Position numbers and translations under genes: made by a program. The notes beneath the pieces were generated by a model. That model saw nothing but the letters and a program-made list of their open reading frames with translations. It was not told the origin of the DNA and searched no databases. DNA of 64,000 bases from positions 24,204,362 to 24,268,361 of the forward strand of contig NC_091142.1 in assembly GCF_041381155.1 (NCBI RefSeq). Reading direction: 5' to 3'. This DNA is from Argopecten irradians. Lineage: Eukaryota; Mollusca; Bivalvia; Pectinida; Pectinidae. This document shows, piece by piece, positions 37,690 to 49,254 of this stretch (the first letter of the stretch is position 1; each line of letters opens with the position of its first letter).

Positions 37690-39090
37690 TGGAGTGTGGT
37701 ATAAACAAATTGTTAATCAACAGCAGCACTGTTTATTTGATACCCTGAGAGGTGAATAGCACCACGCAGTGTGGTAGAAATAAAGATAAACATCTTCTGT
37801 AGGCATTGTGTGGGAAAGCCCGAGTTGTTTACATTTCTTTCCGCAGAAAAGTCACAAAATCGACAAAGGGGATTCCCCGGCGGAATTTCTCAACAAAGCA
37901 TACACTTAGTGTATCGTAAACAAATCTTTTCATGTTAAATAAGTGTTCCTGCTGCATATTTACGACAAGTGCTTATTAAAAACCCTCGGTTTCCGACATG
38001 CAGAGTATATCTCAAATAGGCTTTCAGCACAAATATGACCAGTTTTTATGTCACTAACCGATGAAATTAATATGTTTTCTGGTATTACGTCTGATGAAAA
38101 GATCGTGTATTTACAAGTATAAGTCTGACTACCTAATTACGACAAACTCGCTTTACGGCATGCTGTTCGGAAAACATGTACACTACACACGTGTACTATT
38201 ACTTGTGCAGAAATACCCTGACTATATGATTATCGTACGCGTCATGTACTACAAAGGACGAATTCCCCGAACATCAACTCTGGGTTTTTCAAAGGAAGGT
38301 GTTTATGTAAGGAACCCTTTAAAGTTTAGTTATAATATTTATCAAAATTAAACACCTACGTACTTATGCAGATAAAAACAATACAGACAAAGGTAAATAT
38401 GAAAAAAAACAGACTGTGTATTTTTCGTTAAGAATCACTAATGCAATATTACCTGTGTTAATGAAAGAAACACATTATGTAGATACATATACATGTATTC
38501 TTAATCTGGGTTGGGGGCACTTGAATGATCACTATGTCGTTTCCCACTCAAGTTTGTGGCTTTTATTTTCAAAAAGATTTCACCAACCTTTTATGTGTTT
38601 AGTTTTTAATGATTAATTCACGGATATTAAATAAATACTCATTTTCGACAATATGTTCGTCTGAGATTTTTTTTTATCAGCATAAAACCTAGCAGAGTTC
38701 ACATGTGTGTGCTACTTATAGGGGAATAGAGTAAAACATAATGGTATAACCATAAGTATGTTGTATGTGGGAAGATTTACCATCTACACACAACAAATCA
38801 GAACATTTTTTGCCAAAACCGTTCAATGATATGTATGGAAATTTGCTGAACCATTTATTTCTGAAGAACATAGCAATTAAAACCTAATCAGTTTTTAATA
38901 AACTGAAATTAATTAACAATTTTAACTTATGTTATACTTTCCAACGACAAAGGATTTTTGTTTAAGTGAGACATGTTGATGAATTTTGACTGACACTGAT
39001 AACAGTCCTGCACTGTATTCAGTACTAAATTATCTTAATTTTGTGGGAATATAGGTCACTCGCCTTATATATGATGTTAATTATTTTAGT
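37690..39090. other. Gene-free region
   Basis: AT-rich. Small frames at 38061-38351 and 38416-38616 are not recognised. Confidence 0.35.
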
Positions 39091-39091
39091 A

Positions 39092-40056
39092 TGTGTGCCA
39101 TAATTGCTGTGGTCCCTTTCGTTGTTGCTATCTGTTTGATATGACACCGGTAGGGTAGGGCTATGTATATAAACATTCCACGTGCGTTTCCGATTGTGTA
39201 TTGTGATAGCGGCTATCGTTTGTATCCTTGAGCAGTCTAGGTTAACTTGGTGTTTACCAGGATATCGGTGAGTTGCCGGATGAGGTTCCGCGCTCACTGC
39301 GCATATGCCATAGATTAGACCAATCAGAATGGGTGTGCGACATCGCAAATAGGACCATGGGAAGGGGGTTATAAAAGGGGCTGCACAGCTAAAATGGACG
39401 TCACTCGTGCCCCGAAACGTTATATTTAGCGTCACGGTACGTAAAACTCTTCATTCTTCTTCTTCTAAATTGTACGACTTGCATGGCCGGATAACCGGCC
39501 AACACACAGGGGGAGACACCTCCCCTACCAGGCGCTGACAACAGTTGCCACACAGTGCTGATAACAGCACACGTACCTATGTACGTACTTGCGTTAGGAC
39601 ACTTAGGGTGTTAAACGTAGATTTGGGAGTGGGGCTGTTGTGGAGTTAGCTGGGAGGAGGGAGGGAATAGGAAGGGGTGTTGGTCATCAGCTAGGCTCTC
39701 GGTAGGAACTTGTGAGGGCTAGTGTTATCGTTAGGTACTCTCTGTAAATACTTCTGTTCTCTATTATTACTTTGTTATTGTTTACCTGTATATTATCTAT
39801 TACTTAGTATAATAAATCTCCATTTAACCTTATACAATGTGTTTGTTGACATGTAATTAAATTGCTCCGCCACATCCTTAGGAACTTGGGATTGAGCTGC
39901 CTGTAATCAGCTCACCGTGTGCGCATGTCTCTACTCTCGTGATTCGTCTGCTGACCTGTGTCGTGGGGATTGTAAATCAAAACTATACGATCACAACATT
40001 TGGGAACTGACGTCCCCTCGACGCTGGTCCCGGGAGTGGGGACGCACTATTACAAT
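39092..40056 (+). mobile_element. Possible solitary LTR or promoter-bearing repeat, fossil
   Basis: The stretch starts near TGTGTGCC and ends near ATTACAA. It contains a TATA-like TTATAAAAGGGG at about 39370 and an AATAAATC signal at about 39810, in the order of an LTR's U3-R-U5. It is locally more GC-rich than its surroundings. No partner LTR, internal region or target duplication is seen, so the family is unassigned. Confidence 0.3.
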
Positions 40057-40586
40057 TTTTTATCCTGGTTGCAATCCACTATTTCTGATACGTGATTTAT
40101 TTTAAACTTCATGTTAGAAAACATTTCAATCAATTTACCATTCGATAGACATAAAAAATAAAGTAATACATTTTGATGACCTGTAGCTAAATGTTAACCA
40201 GTTTAGATTTTATCTTTTTTGTTGTTAATCTTAAATATGTAATCTTGAAAATGGTGAAAAATTTAACCAGCTAAATAAATTGACTCGTTTGGAATTCAGT
40301 TTTTATATTTTTGTCTATTTCGAGCTTTGTTTTTTTCTTTGATTAACTCTAAACAAAATAAGGAAACAGCTTCATTACATTTTAACGGTTCACAATTATG
40401 ATAATAAAATAATTACAATATGGCAATAACACAAACATTATATTCGTATATAAGGATGAACGAATGTAATCCCATTTTTTCTATGGTTGTTAGTTTGAAT
40501 TTGACAAAAGGTAATTATCAAATTAGTTTTCGTTACATCTTCTTCAGTCTGGAATGTAAAAGGAGTGGAACAGTGTGGAATGTAAA
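40057..40586. other. Gene-free region
   Basis: AT-rich, with no recognised feature. The small frame at 40420-40623 overlaps the start of repeat unit D and is not credible as a gene. Confidence 0.4.
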
Positions 40587-40587
40587 A

Positions 40588-41437
40588 GCACTATATTTGG
40601 AAGAAAATATTACAGTCATATGATCACTAATTATCCACGTGCTTATACTTCATCCATGCCATTGGTCGAAATATGAAATTTTATTATGAGTAACTAGTGA
40701 TCACGTGATTGTTTACTTCCATATATAGTGACTTCTCTTACCTGAATAGCGCAGAGCTATCGGAGCCCACAGACAATATCGCAAGCGTGCTGTCAAAATT
40801 CACTCGTCCGACCGCCAAATCTACTCGTCTTCGTTTCCTCAGTCTTAATTTAAGGTAAGTTCGTCTAATTTATAGATTCTTTTAACATTCTCCAGTGAAT
40901 GCCGTGCCGAGACCCGCACCGAGCTTGGTTGACTCATGCTTGTTGACGCGGTTACAAATAGGCAGACTTTCTTATAAGATGTTTTGAAGTTATGTTGAAA
41001 TATGTATTTTTGTAACTAGGTAGTTTTAATTGTTGTTCGGAAAGAGAACAATTCATAACGAAAAACTTATATTTTAAGATATTAGACCCTGTTTAAACAA
41101 GTGATATTTAGTTTGCCTCAATATCACTTCCTAGGTGTCTTTTAACCTTTGTTTTAGGTATTACTGTTGAATCGTAGATTGGTGTCTTGCTTGTAAATTT
41201 TGGCAAAATATACAAAAAACTAGGAATATTTCAGTCTAGTATCAAAATACCCATTTCTCTATGTTAACTAGTGGCTGTAGCTATTACATGTAGCGCTTGT
41301 TTGACCAGAATTGTCGTTACAAAAGCGTACAGATCGAGTCCTTTTTTACCTTGTCATGCAAATGGCGGTTGTTAGATTATATCATGCAATACTATCAACA
41401 TGGCCTTCATCAAGGTCACAGGGGTCAAAAAGACTAT
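40588..41437 (+). repeat. Repeat unit family R, copy D
   Basis: An isolated copy of the unit seen three times at 31.4-33.8 kb: foldback MITE at 40588-40732, GACAGACAATATCGCAAGCG block, intron-like stretch at about 40855-40892, and the common 3' blocks to GGCCTTCATCAAGGTCACAG. A piggyBac element follows directly. Confidence 0.8.
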
Positions 41438-41456
41438 TTAACCATTTAACTGCCAA

Positions 41457-41560
41457 CGGGCCGATTTGGGCCGATCATACCAGGCCCTGACTGCCAAAGG
41501 CCGATTTGGGCCGATCGTACATATGCCCTGACTGCCAAAGGCCGATTTGGGCCGATGGGG
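41457..41560 (+). repeat. Subterminal tandem repeat of piggyBac (GGCCGATTTGGGCCGAT)
   Basis: Three units, each with CTGCCAA followed by GGCCGATTTGGGCCGAT. The CTGCCAA part repeats the terminal inverted-repeat sequence. It could bind transposase. Confidence 0.7.
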
Positions 41561-41699
41561 ATACATTTATTTTACTATAAACACATATTTTAACCTAGAG
41601 ATAGAAGAAAAGACATAGAAACATAATTATTGATAAAATTGCATTTCCTGCAAAATAACGGTGTACTGACGCCATCGAAATGATGACGCCATTGACATT

Positions 41700-41905
41700 A
41701 TGACGTCATGTATCATGACGTCAGACATTGACGGCATGATGGCGTGGTTCCGCGTATTTCCCCCAGAAGAAAATAGAAGAAATGCAAGATTTCAAGAAAA
41801 TTCAAGACTGTTCAACATGCCTTCAAGGGATGCCAGGCCCATTAAAGACTTTTTGTTTTTATTTCCCGAATGCCTGATGAAGGAGATCGTTCGTCAAACG
41901 AACAG
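41700..41905 (+). pseudogene. piggyBac transposase, exon 1 (N-terminal)
   Basis: The frame ends FNMPSRDARPIKDFLFLF...LMKEIVRQTNR. This is the conserved start of the transposase DDE_Tnp_1_7 domain, which in relatives continues TN.YA. The exon ends AG before GTAAAC, a plausible donor. The true start codon is uncertain. Confidence 0.75.
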
Positions 41906-43430
41906 GTAAACAGGCAACATGATAAACAGTCTGCGTTAGCAAGTGCGACGTTATTACACCTATAGTACCAGTAATATTGATTTACAAAGTTGAATTGGAA
42001 AAGAATATATTTGATGATCAACCTTAGAACTTTTATTTGCCATGCACTTTGTGAGTGGATCTTTTTATAAGTTTTAATAAGAAAGTGCATTGGAAAGAAA
42101 ATTATTCATCAAATGTTGTGAAATATGTAGATAAAACGGGAATCAGCAAAATATATAGCACAATAACATTGACAAAATTATACACTATAGAGCCCATCAC
42201 TTAATTGTCTGTGTATTATATGGTGTTTTTTTTTACTTAATATCATATAAAAGAAGGAACACAGTCTTGTAAATAACATTCACAACTTTACGGTAAATCC
42301 ATAAAATCTTTCTTCTATTGTACCTTTCATAAATATAAATATCGTCCCACCCTGTACATGTACTTCTGATCTACTGTATACATGTATTTGATAATGCCGA
42401 TCAACTCTTTTCATGTATTTGATAATACCGATCTACTGTATACATGTATTTGATAATATTGATCTACTGTATACGTGTATTTGATAATACCGATCTACTG
42501 TATACGTGTATTTGATAATAACGATCTACTGTATACATGTATTTGATAATACCGATCAACTGTATACATGTATTTGATACTATTGATCTACTGTATACGT
42601 GTATTTGATAATACCGATCTACTGTATACGTGTATTTGATAATAACGATCTACTGTATACGTGTATTTGATAATACCGATCTACTGTATACGTGTATTTG
42701 ATAATACCGATCTACTGTATACGTGTATTTGATAATACCGATCTACTGTATACGTGTATTTGATTATACCGATCTACTGTATACGTGTATTTGATAATAC
42801 CGATCTACTGTATACGTATATTTGACAATATCTATCAACTGCATACAAGTATTTGATAATACCGATCTACTGTATACGTATATTTGACAATATCTATCAA
42901 CTGCATACAAGTATTTGATAATACCGATCTACTGTATACGTGTATTTGATAATAACGATCTACTGTATACGTGTATTTGATAATACCTATCTACTGGATA
43001 CATGTATTTGATAATACCGATCTACTGTATACGTGTATTTGATAATACCGATCTACTGTATACGTGTATTTGATAATACCTATCTACTGGATACATGTAT
43101 TTGATAATACCGATCTACTGTATACGTGTATTTGATAATACCGATCTACTGTATACGTGTATTTGATAATACCTATCTACTGTATACATGTATTTGATAA
43201 TACCGATCTACTGTATACGTGTATTTGATAATACCGATCTACTGTATACGTGTATTTGATAATACCGATCTACTGTATACGTATATTTGACAATATCTAT
43301 CAACTGCATACAAGTATTTGATAATACCGATCTACTGTAGCATGCAGTACATATATTTTAAAAACGTTATCCATTCCTTAATTGTAATTTTATTGTCATT
43401 TACATGTATCTGTATTTATTACTTTGACAG
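41906..43430 (+). other. Intron of the piggyBac transposase (1525 bp), holds minisatellite
   Basis: Donor AACAG|GTAAAC, acceptor TTTATTACTTTGACAG|CTATG. Joining the exons in phase 2 gives ..QTN-S-YARNY, matching the family's TN.YA motif. About two thirds of the intron is a 31-bp tandem array. Confidence 0.7.
42350..43341 (+). repeat. Minisatellite, 31-bp unit, about 32 copies
   Basis: The unit is approximately GATCTACTGTATACGTGTAT followed by TTGATAATACC. Variants include ATACATG for ATACGTG. A higher-order block containing TTGACAATATCTATCAACTG occurs three times, near 42825, 42887 and 43287. Units carry no spacers, so this is not a CRISPR array. Confidence 0.95.
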
Positions 43431-45024
43431 CTATGCGAGGAATTATCTTCGAACGACAGAAAATCTAGGCAGGTTCGCACGACTGCATAGATGGAAACTA
43501 TTGACAGTACAGACGTTTAAATCCTTTTTGGACATATTTTTTAACGTGGGAAATGTTAGAAAGACATCCATAGAAGAGTATTGGAATTCTATGTTACCGA
43601 GCCAACTTCAATTCTGGTTTAAGACAGTTTCTTCTAGGAAGACATTCCAAAACATCTTAAAGTTAGTTCCTGCACGTGTCTGATTATCGGAGATTGGCAA
43701 ACAGACATGTATGTGTTATTGAGTGATAAAGCTTAGGCATAGTTTTATGTTTTTATATAAAATAGGAAATGTGAGCATTCATTAAATAACAGAGACTAAA
43801 GGTCTCTCATACTTCCCTCTATGAAATTGTTAAGCTAATTTGCCGTCCCTGAATGTTGTAAAACGATACGGTTTAAAAGGCTTGGCAATTTATCAAAAAT
43901 GTACGATGTATACAGTTTTTTATGTGACATGTTTATTAGAATGGTTCATTATTTTGCAGCATCCAGCATATGATCCAGCTGCACGCTTCAAACCACTGTT
44001 GACCTTTATTAACAGAATATTTCAAAGGTTTTTGATACCCAATCAAGAGCTATGTGTCAACGAGACGCTAGTGTCTGCAAGAGGTCATAGTATAATGCGT
44101 CAGTATATCCCAACCAAGGCAGCCAAATTCGGTATCAAGTTCCGGATGCTGTGTGAAGCGGCAACTGGATTTACAGAGGGCGACAATTTGATCCAACACC
44201 AAGAGGAGAGTTGCAAGGAACTCAAGTCGTGGGAAGTCTCTTCAGATAAACCTCCCTGTTTCACAAAGGCTACCATGTATTCTGTGATAGCTATTTCTTC
44301 TTAATATATTTCTTCTCTTAATCTTGCATCACGTCTTTTAACACGCAATACCTATGTAACGGGAACATTGCGAAAAAATCGCCCAATGCCGCGTAACATT
44401 CAGCAGGCATACCACTAGGCTGGCACTGCCATCTACATGTTCCAGAGAGATGTTCTTTGTGTAGCGTACAAAGACGAAGTGGGTAAAAAACCAGTGCGTA
44501 TATTGAGCACTTTCCTTCCTGCTCAGGAGCTGCAGACCGGACGCCCAAACATCATTCACCAATATAATAGGTAGATGGGAGCTGTCGATTTGTCTGACGC
44601 TGTGATGAGCGCATAGAGCTGCGTTCGACATAATAAAAATGTTTAGAAAAAAAGTGGTATTGCATCTGTTTCATCGAATCACGATGAATGCGTATATTTT
44701 ATATAGGAACAACACGTCGGATAGAGTGGTATCAAGACTTAAGTTTATTCAGATGGTCATAGAAAATTTAGCTGGAGTTCAGTCCGATGCACAGGAAGCA
44801 AGACCGAGACCGAGGAGATGTCATGTAGACGTCCTCCCGCGACGGAAGAAAAAGACTGTTGCGTATGCTTTAGCCGCGCTCGCGGAGGAATCAGGCGACG
44901 AAGCCAAACTGCATGTACACTATGCAGGAGAGGATTGCATAGAGAATGTATTCGATTACACCACTGCATAGAATGTAGATTTAAAACTACACCATCAACT
45001 GAAATACAAGAATTATGTATATAG
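43431..45024 (+). pseudogene. piggyBac transposase, main exon (decayed)
   Basis: Pieces in order: YARNYLRTTENLG...FKSFLDIFFNVGNV, IEEYWN (43431-43683); HPAYDPAARFKPLL...NQELCVNETLVSARG, RQYIPTKAAKFGIKF, CEAATGF (43840-44304); then in other frames LLTRNTYVTGTLRKNR, MGAVDLSDA and NAYILYRNNT (to about 44720); finally a C-terminal Cys-rich zinc finger, CCVCFSRARGGIRRR...CTLCRRGLHREC (44818-45024). The first catalytic Asp of the usual (I)DE(S/T) motif is Asn here (VNET). With stops and at least three frame changes, it cannot make an active enzyme. Confidence 0.8.
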
Positions 45025-45539
45025 GCCTGTGTTGTGTAAACTTTGTTTCGGAAATACACGGGATTTCACTCAAAAACCTATAACGTTATTTTATAAGTTA
45101 ATAAATATATCATGTATGTCAAATTGACTTACGGTTGATCTTGAGAAAAAAACTTCTCTTTGTGTTGTTAATTAGTCAATATAGCACAGTGGCGTGTATA
45201 TATACAATATAACTCAACTTTGATGGATTCATCATTTTTCATATGTCATAAACTCGCCTTTGTGATATTTAAAAAAAACCCAGAAACATATGAAATGTGG
45301 AAGTATGATATAAAAAGTATTAGTATATCAATATAATTTAAACAAATTTATCCATATTTTATTTCTTCTAATAATCATTAAGGCGAGTGTCTGTGTCAGC
45401 GTATATGCATTAATCTCCTGAAGCTATAACGCAAAAATGAAATGACGTCATAATTGCCATAACGTCATAATTGGCAGATCGGCTATTTGAGAGTTCGAAT
45501 TTGGCGACGTCAAAAACTTGGCAGTCTAAGGGTTAAAAT

Positions 45540-45830
45540 GAATAAATCGCCTAATACTGGCCAACGAAACGACTAAATACCCAATACTACCCAATACTAC
45601 ATGTAAATCACTAATTAAACATTCTTATATGACATAATCTATTTATTTATGTTAAATTAAAATAAATAGAGTCTTATAAAATGAGTTTTGTGTAAAGATG
45701 TGAGTTTTAAGGCCTAATATCGGCCAGAAATTACCCAATACTAGCTAACGAAACGACGAAATACCCAATACTACCCAATACATGTAATACATGTAAATAA
45801 CTATAAAAATAATGCAAAAATTATATAAAA
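45540..45830 (+). repeat. Two ~160-bp direct repeats (GGCCAACGAAACGAC...ACCCAATACTACCCAATAC)
   Basis: CTAATACTGGCCAACGAAACGACTAAA near 45552 recurs as a variant near 45735, each followed by TACCCAATACTACCCAATAC. No coding. Confidence 0.6.
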
Positions 45831-45839
45831 TAATTTGTT

Positions 45840-46082
45840 TTGCCTTTGGTGCATGCGAAATCAGTACTTCATTCCATATATGATATAGCGGCACGGAATT
45901 TTTTCGGGATGCAATTAATTATTTTTTATATGTTTAATTTGAAGTAAAATTAGAAGCTCAAACTTTTCAATGGTGGTAATGGTGTAAAGTAAGTAACTTT
46001 TGTAACTGATGCAAAATACTAAATCGTCTGTCCTGTTTTTAATAGTGGAAAAATACTATTTGTCAGCGGTGGAGCATCTTCA
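45840..46082. repeat. Diverged partial copy of the AGATGCTCCAC MITE
   Basis: Clear similarity to 19220-19452, including CAAACTTTTCAATGGTGGTA and AAATACTAAATCGTCTG. It ends in TGTCAGCGGTGGAGCATCT. The other terminal repeat is missing. Confidence 0.65.
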
Positions 46083-46624
46083 AACATCTCTAGGTGGGTC
46101 CCACTTAGTCAAACAAGCCGAAGTTAGCCGACATTGTGCCGAGAACGTCATGTGACTACCGCATCTACGTAACGTCTGTTCGATCTCTTCCGAAAACAAG
46201 TCATGAACTTTCCGACTTCCGTTCGGCAATAATCGTAACTTCTATGGCGACCAGTTAAAAATGAAGGCATGTTTACATGTACTGACTTTCAATAACTGTT
46301 GTATCAAAGTTATTAAAAAACATTATAAATATTGTTTAATATAACTTAATTTCAACTACATCTACAAATACTAACAATATCGGGGTCGAATTTACTTTTT
46401 AAAATTTTGTTGATGGTTACGTATAGTGTGGCTTTAAGTTACTGTACAGACTGGGTGGGTGAGGTCATTATGTTAACGATGAAAATTCATTTCACAATTT
46501 TGCTGTGTTGTGTATAGTGAAAGTCAACTACTGCGTAATAATTAGGATGTCGACAGGAATCATCAGATTGACCCGCGTTGTGAAAATTAGCATACATGTT
46601 TAAAATCACACTAACTTGTTTAGC

Positions 46625-46665
<41 letters not shown>

Positions 46666-46700
46666 AAAGAACAATGTCCATGTGATGGTTTCCATATACA
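46083..46700. other. Gene-free region with (TA)n
   Basis: No gene recognised. A TA dinucleotide run at about 46630-46660 lies just outside the Penelope-like element. A second TA run (48117-48161) lies at its other side, suggesting insertion into a TA microsatellite. Confidence 0.5.
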
Positions 46701-46707
46701 TAAAAAA

Positions 46708-46847
46708 ACACAACTATAAAACAGTTTTTTCTCCCTAGCGCTTTCTCGGCTCATGCCGGTCTTCAGGGGTTTGAATTCTTTTATTTGTAAAACATGACGT
46801 CATAGTACAATGACGTCATAGTAAGATTACGTCATGACATGGTACAT
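46708..46847 (-). repeat. Penelope-like terminal repeat, left, inverted
   Basis: Exact reverse complement of 47977-48116. It includes three TGACGTCA/TTACGTCA blocks and a hammerhead-like core. Confidence 0.9.
46733..46769 (-). ncRNA. Hammerhead-ribozyme-like motif (left terminal repeat)
   Basis: The minus strand reads CCCCTGAAGA, a CCGGC-ATGA-GCCG stem II hairpin, then A, GAAA, GCGC, TA and GGG. CTGANGA and GAAA are the conserved cores. CCC/GGG forms stem I, and TA would be the cleavage site. Stem III is only a GC/GC pair, as in the minimal hammerheads reported from Penelope-like elements. One mismatch (C/A) closes stem II. Confidence 0.55.
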
Positions 46848-47976
46848 TATACAAATATTTCATGGCCTACTGTGCTCTAGTTCAAAAAAAAAAATGTAAA
46901 TACATTATTTCAAGAACTTAATAAGCTACATCCTGATATACAGTACACAATGGATTCTAGTACAGTAAAAACTACCGTTTTTGGATATATCTGTACATAG
47001 TAAAAATGGTGAAATCACTACTGACTTGTATTGTAAACCGACGGATTCGCATAACTATCTTGATTTTTATTCAAATCATGCAAGGCATGTAAAGCTAAAT
47101 ATCCCATTTAATTTAGCGTCCCGTCTAATCACAATCGTAAGTGATAAAACTATTTTAGCTGAACGCTTAGAGAACTTAGTTTTTTATCTGCGCAAACAGC
47201 ATTATCCGCAAGAAGTTATAGATTATGGAGTTGAAAAGAGCAAAAAAGGAAGGACCTATTCATTTAAGGAAATCGAATAAAGTGGAATCCAAAAGCAATA
47301 TAATACCTTTTGTCAGTACTTTTAATCCAAACAACTACAATATTTTTCCAATTGTAAAAGGTTGTGAAGATTACATGAAAAATAGCGACAGAATGAAATT
47401 GATTTTATCTAACAAGAAAATAATAAATTGCAAGCGTCAGCCTAAAAACCTTAAACGTATTTTATGTGCGTCAAAATTTGATTCGAAAATGCAAAATACT
47501 TCTGTCACTAAATGTATGCAAAAGCGTTGCAAAACATGTGATATTATTATAGAGTGTAAAAAATTATACATTCAAAAATGGTTTTAATTTCAAAATTAAA
47601 ACTAATATGAATTGTACATCCAAAAATGTCATATACGCACTTATTTGTAGCAAATGCTCAGATTTTTATATTGGTCAGACAGGAATGGAATTGAGAAAGA
47701 GAGTTACATTACACCGACAACAAACCAAAACAGACCATCTCAGATATTTAACAGTAAACGAACATTGTCATATGTGTGCTAATGATAATTTTTTTATTTT
47801 GCCAATATATCAAATGTCTAATTCAGATCTTTTAAAAAGAGAAAATAAAGAAATGTATTTCATTCAACTTATGAAACCTGTGCTAAATTCAGAACGGGAC
47901 AAAGGAACTTCATATTAGTTTTTATTTCGTCCTCATGTTTTTGTTATTTTCTTCCAGAACCATTCACAATATCTTT

Positions 47977-48114
47977 ATGTACCATGTCATGACGTAATCT
48001 TACTATGACGTCATTGTACTATGACGTCATGTTTTACAAATAAAAGAATTCAAACCCCTGAAGACCGGCATGAGCCGAGAAAGCGCTAGGGAGAAAAAAC
48101 TGTTTTATAGTTGT

Positions 48115-48116
<2 letters not shown>
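47977..48116 (+). repeat. Penelope-like terminal repeat, right
   Basis: 140 bp, identical to the inverse of 46708-46847. Confidence 0.9.
48055..48091 (+). ncRNA. Hammerhead-ribozyme-like motif (right terminal repeat)
   Basis: Same 37-base motif as the left copy, in sense orientation with the coding pieces. Terminal hammerheads are known from Penelope-like elements, where they process the RNA. Activity here is inferred only. Confidence 0.55.

Positions 48117-48161
<45 letters not shown>
48117..48161 (+). repeat. (TA)n microsatellite
   Basis: A run of about 22 TA units directly beside the Penelope-like element. Confidence 0.9.
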
Positions 48162-48164
<3 letters not shown>

Positions 48165-49254
48165 GGTCATGTCATAAATTTTGTAAGACGAACACTATTG
48201 TCGCGTTGTAGATATAAATGACGTCTGTGATGTTGTATGATTATCTCGGTTGACACGTCGAACACAAGCCTGATTTTGCCACTCTTACATCAAACAGAAT
48301 CGAAAGTAATCCAAATTTTGACACAGAGCTTAAGCCCTAGATTCTCTCAAGATTCAATAAGTCTAGAATTAAATAAACAATGTCCAAGAAAATTTGTAAG
48401 ATTTTTCCTTGTAAAGGAAGTTGTTGATATCTTCTTGGTGCCCTGGACTCTGATCTGGTGGTCATTTATTGAGGTCAAGGTGTACTTTAAACTAAGCACC
48501 ATGGATGCCTTTTTTTCTTTCAGAATCACTGAAGTTTTGACTATGTTTTGATTAATACTTAAAAAGTTATGTGATAAATAGAATCTTACACTCATGGCTA
48601 CATCATTTGAAATTTATTAAAATTGAATTTATAAATTTTTTGACATTTTATTTCCAAAATAACAACAGTTTTTCTGGGGTTTTTTAATATCATACAATAT
48701 CTAGGTAAAAGAAGACCTAGTTATAACACTTGCTATACAGTAGTGAATGCCATACTTGTAACAGCCTCATCAGTTTTAAGCATTTTAGAAACATACAAAT
48801 TTTGAATTTGAGAAATATTTTCAAAATTTTTCTAAATCAAAAACATTATTAAAAAAAATAATAAATTGAAAGCCATTTCGGTTAAGGTATAGACTTTTAA
48901 ATAAATGATTTGCTTACTCTTGACATTTTTTCATCTGTAATGAATAACACTTGGAAACAGTAACTATTTTAAATACTAGTACCTATATATATATATATAT
49001 ATATAGATAGATAATCTTCCTCAATATAAAAATTGAATATGCTGTGTTATCTATTCATGTAAATGATTAATAAAACAAACGAGAAGCATGAAAGGTATAC
49101 CAGGTAATTCATTTCTGCGTATGTATAAAAGCTGCAAATAGATCCTTAATGTGATGATTTATTTAACTGATCATGATTTTCATATCCTTCAGCAGTATCA
49201 AGGATTTAAAATAATTTAATGACCTGGTACCGTATGTGTTCCAATTCGGATGTT
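48162..49254. other. Gene-free region
   Basis: The frame at 48237-48551 is open but unrecognised. The remainder is AT-rich, with a short (TA)n at about 48984-49004. Confidence 0.4.

Larger units (their letters stand above)
41442..45532 (+). mobile_element. Decayed piggyBac transposon (4.1 kb) with TTAA flanks
   Basis: TTAA lies on both sides (41438-41441, 45533-45536). The ends are CCATTTAACTGCCAAC and, inverted, CCCTTAGACTGCCAAG, as expected for piggyBac. A subterminal ~50-bp repeat containing GGCCGATTTGGGCCGAT occurs three times at 41457-41560. The transposase is spread over two exons and several frames. It is a cut-and-paste element and inactive as given. Confidence 0.85.
46708..48116 (+). 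mobile_element. Penelope-like retroelement remnant between 140-bp inverted repeats
   Basis: Inside are pieces of a Penelope-like polyprotein. First comes the end of the reverse transcriptase (DLYCKPTDSHNYLDFYSNHA, RHVKLNIPFNLASR). Then there is a linker with Cys-rich KCMQKRCKTCDIII. Last is a GIY-YIG endonuclease (NVIYALICSKCSDFYIGQTG, ELRKRVTLHRQQ, ending ...FIQLMKPVLNSERD). Most of the RT is absent. The ends are perfect 140-bp inverted copies of the element's terminal repeat, and TA repeats flank the whole. The copy is incomplete and broken, but the identical ends suggest recent insertion or conversion. Confidence 0.8.

Noticed and set aside
39025-39435. 136-residue minus-strand frame as a gene
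   Set aside because: No domain or sensible start context; it overlaps the LTR-like stretch.
42350-43341. Regular ~31-bp repeats resembling a CRISPR array
   Set aside because: Units follow each other without unique spacers and the setting is an animal intron, so it is a minisatellite.
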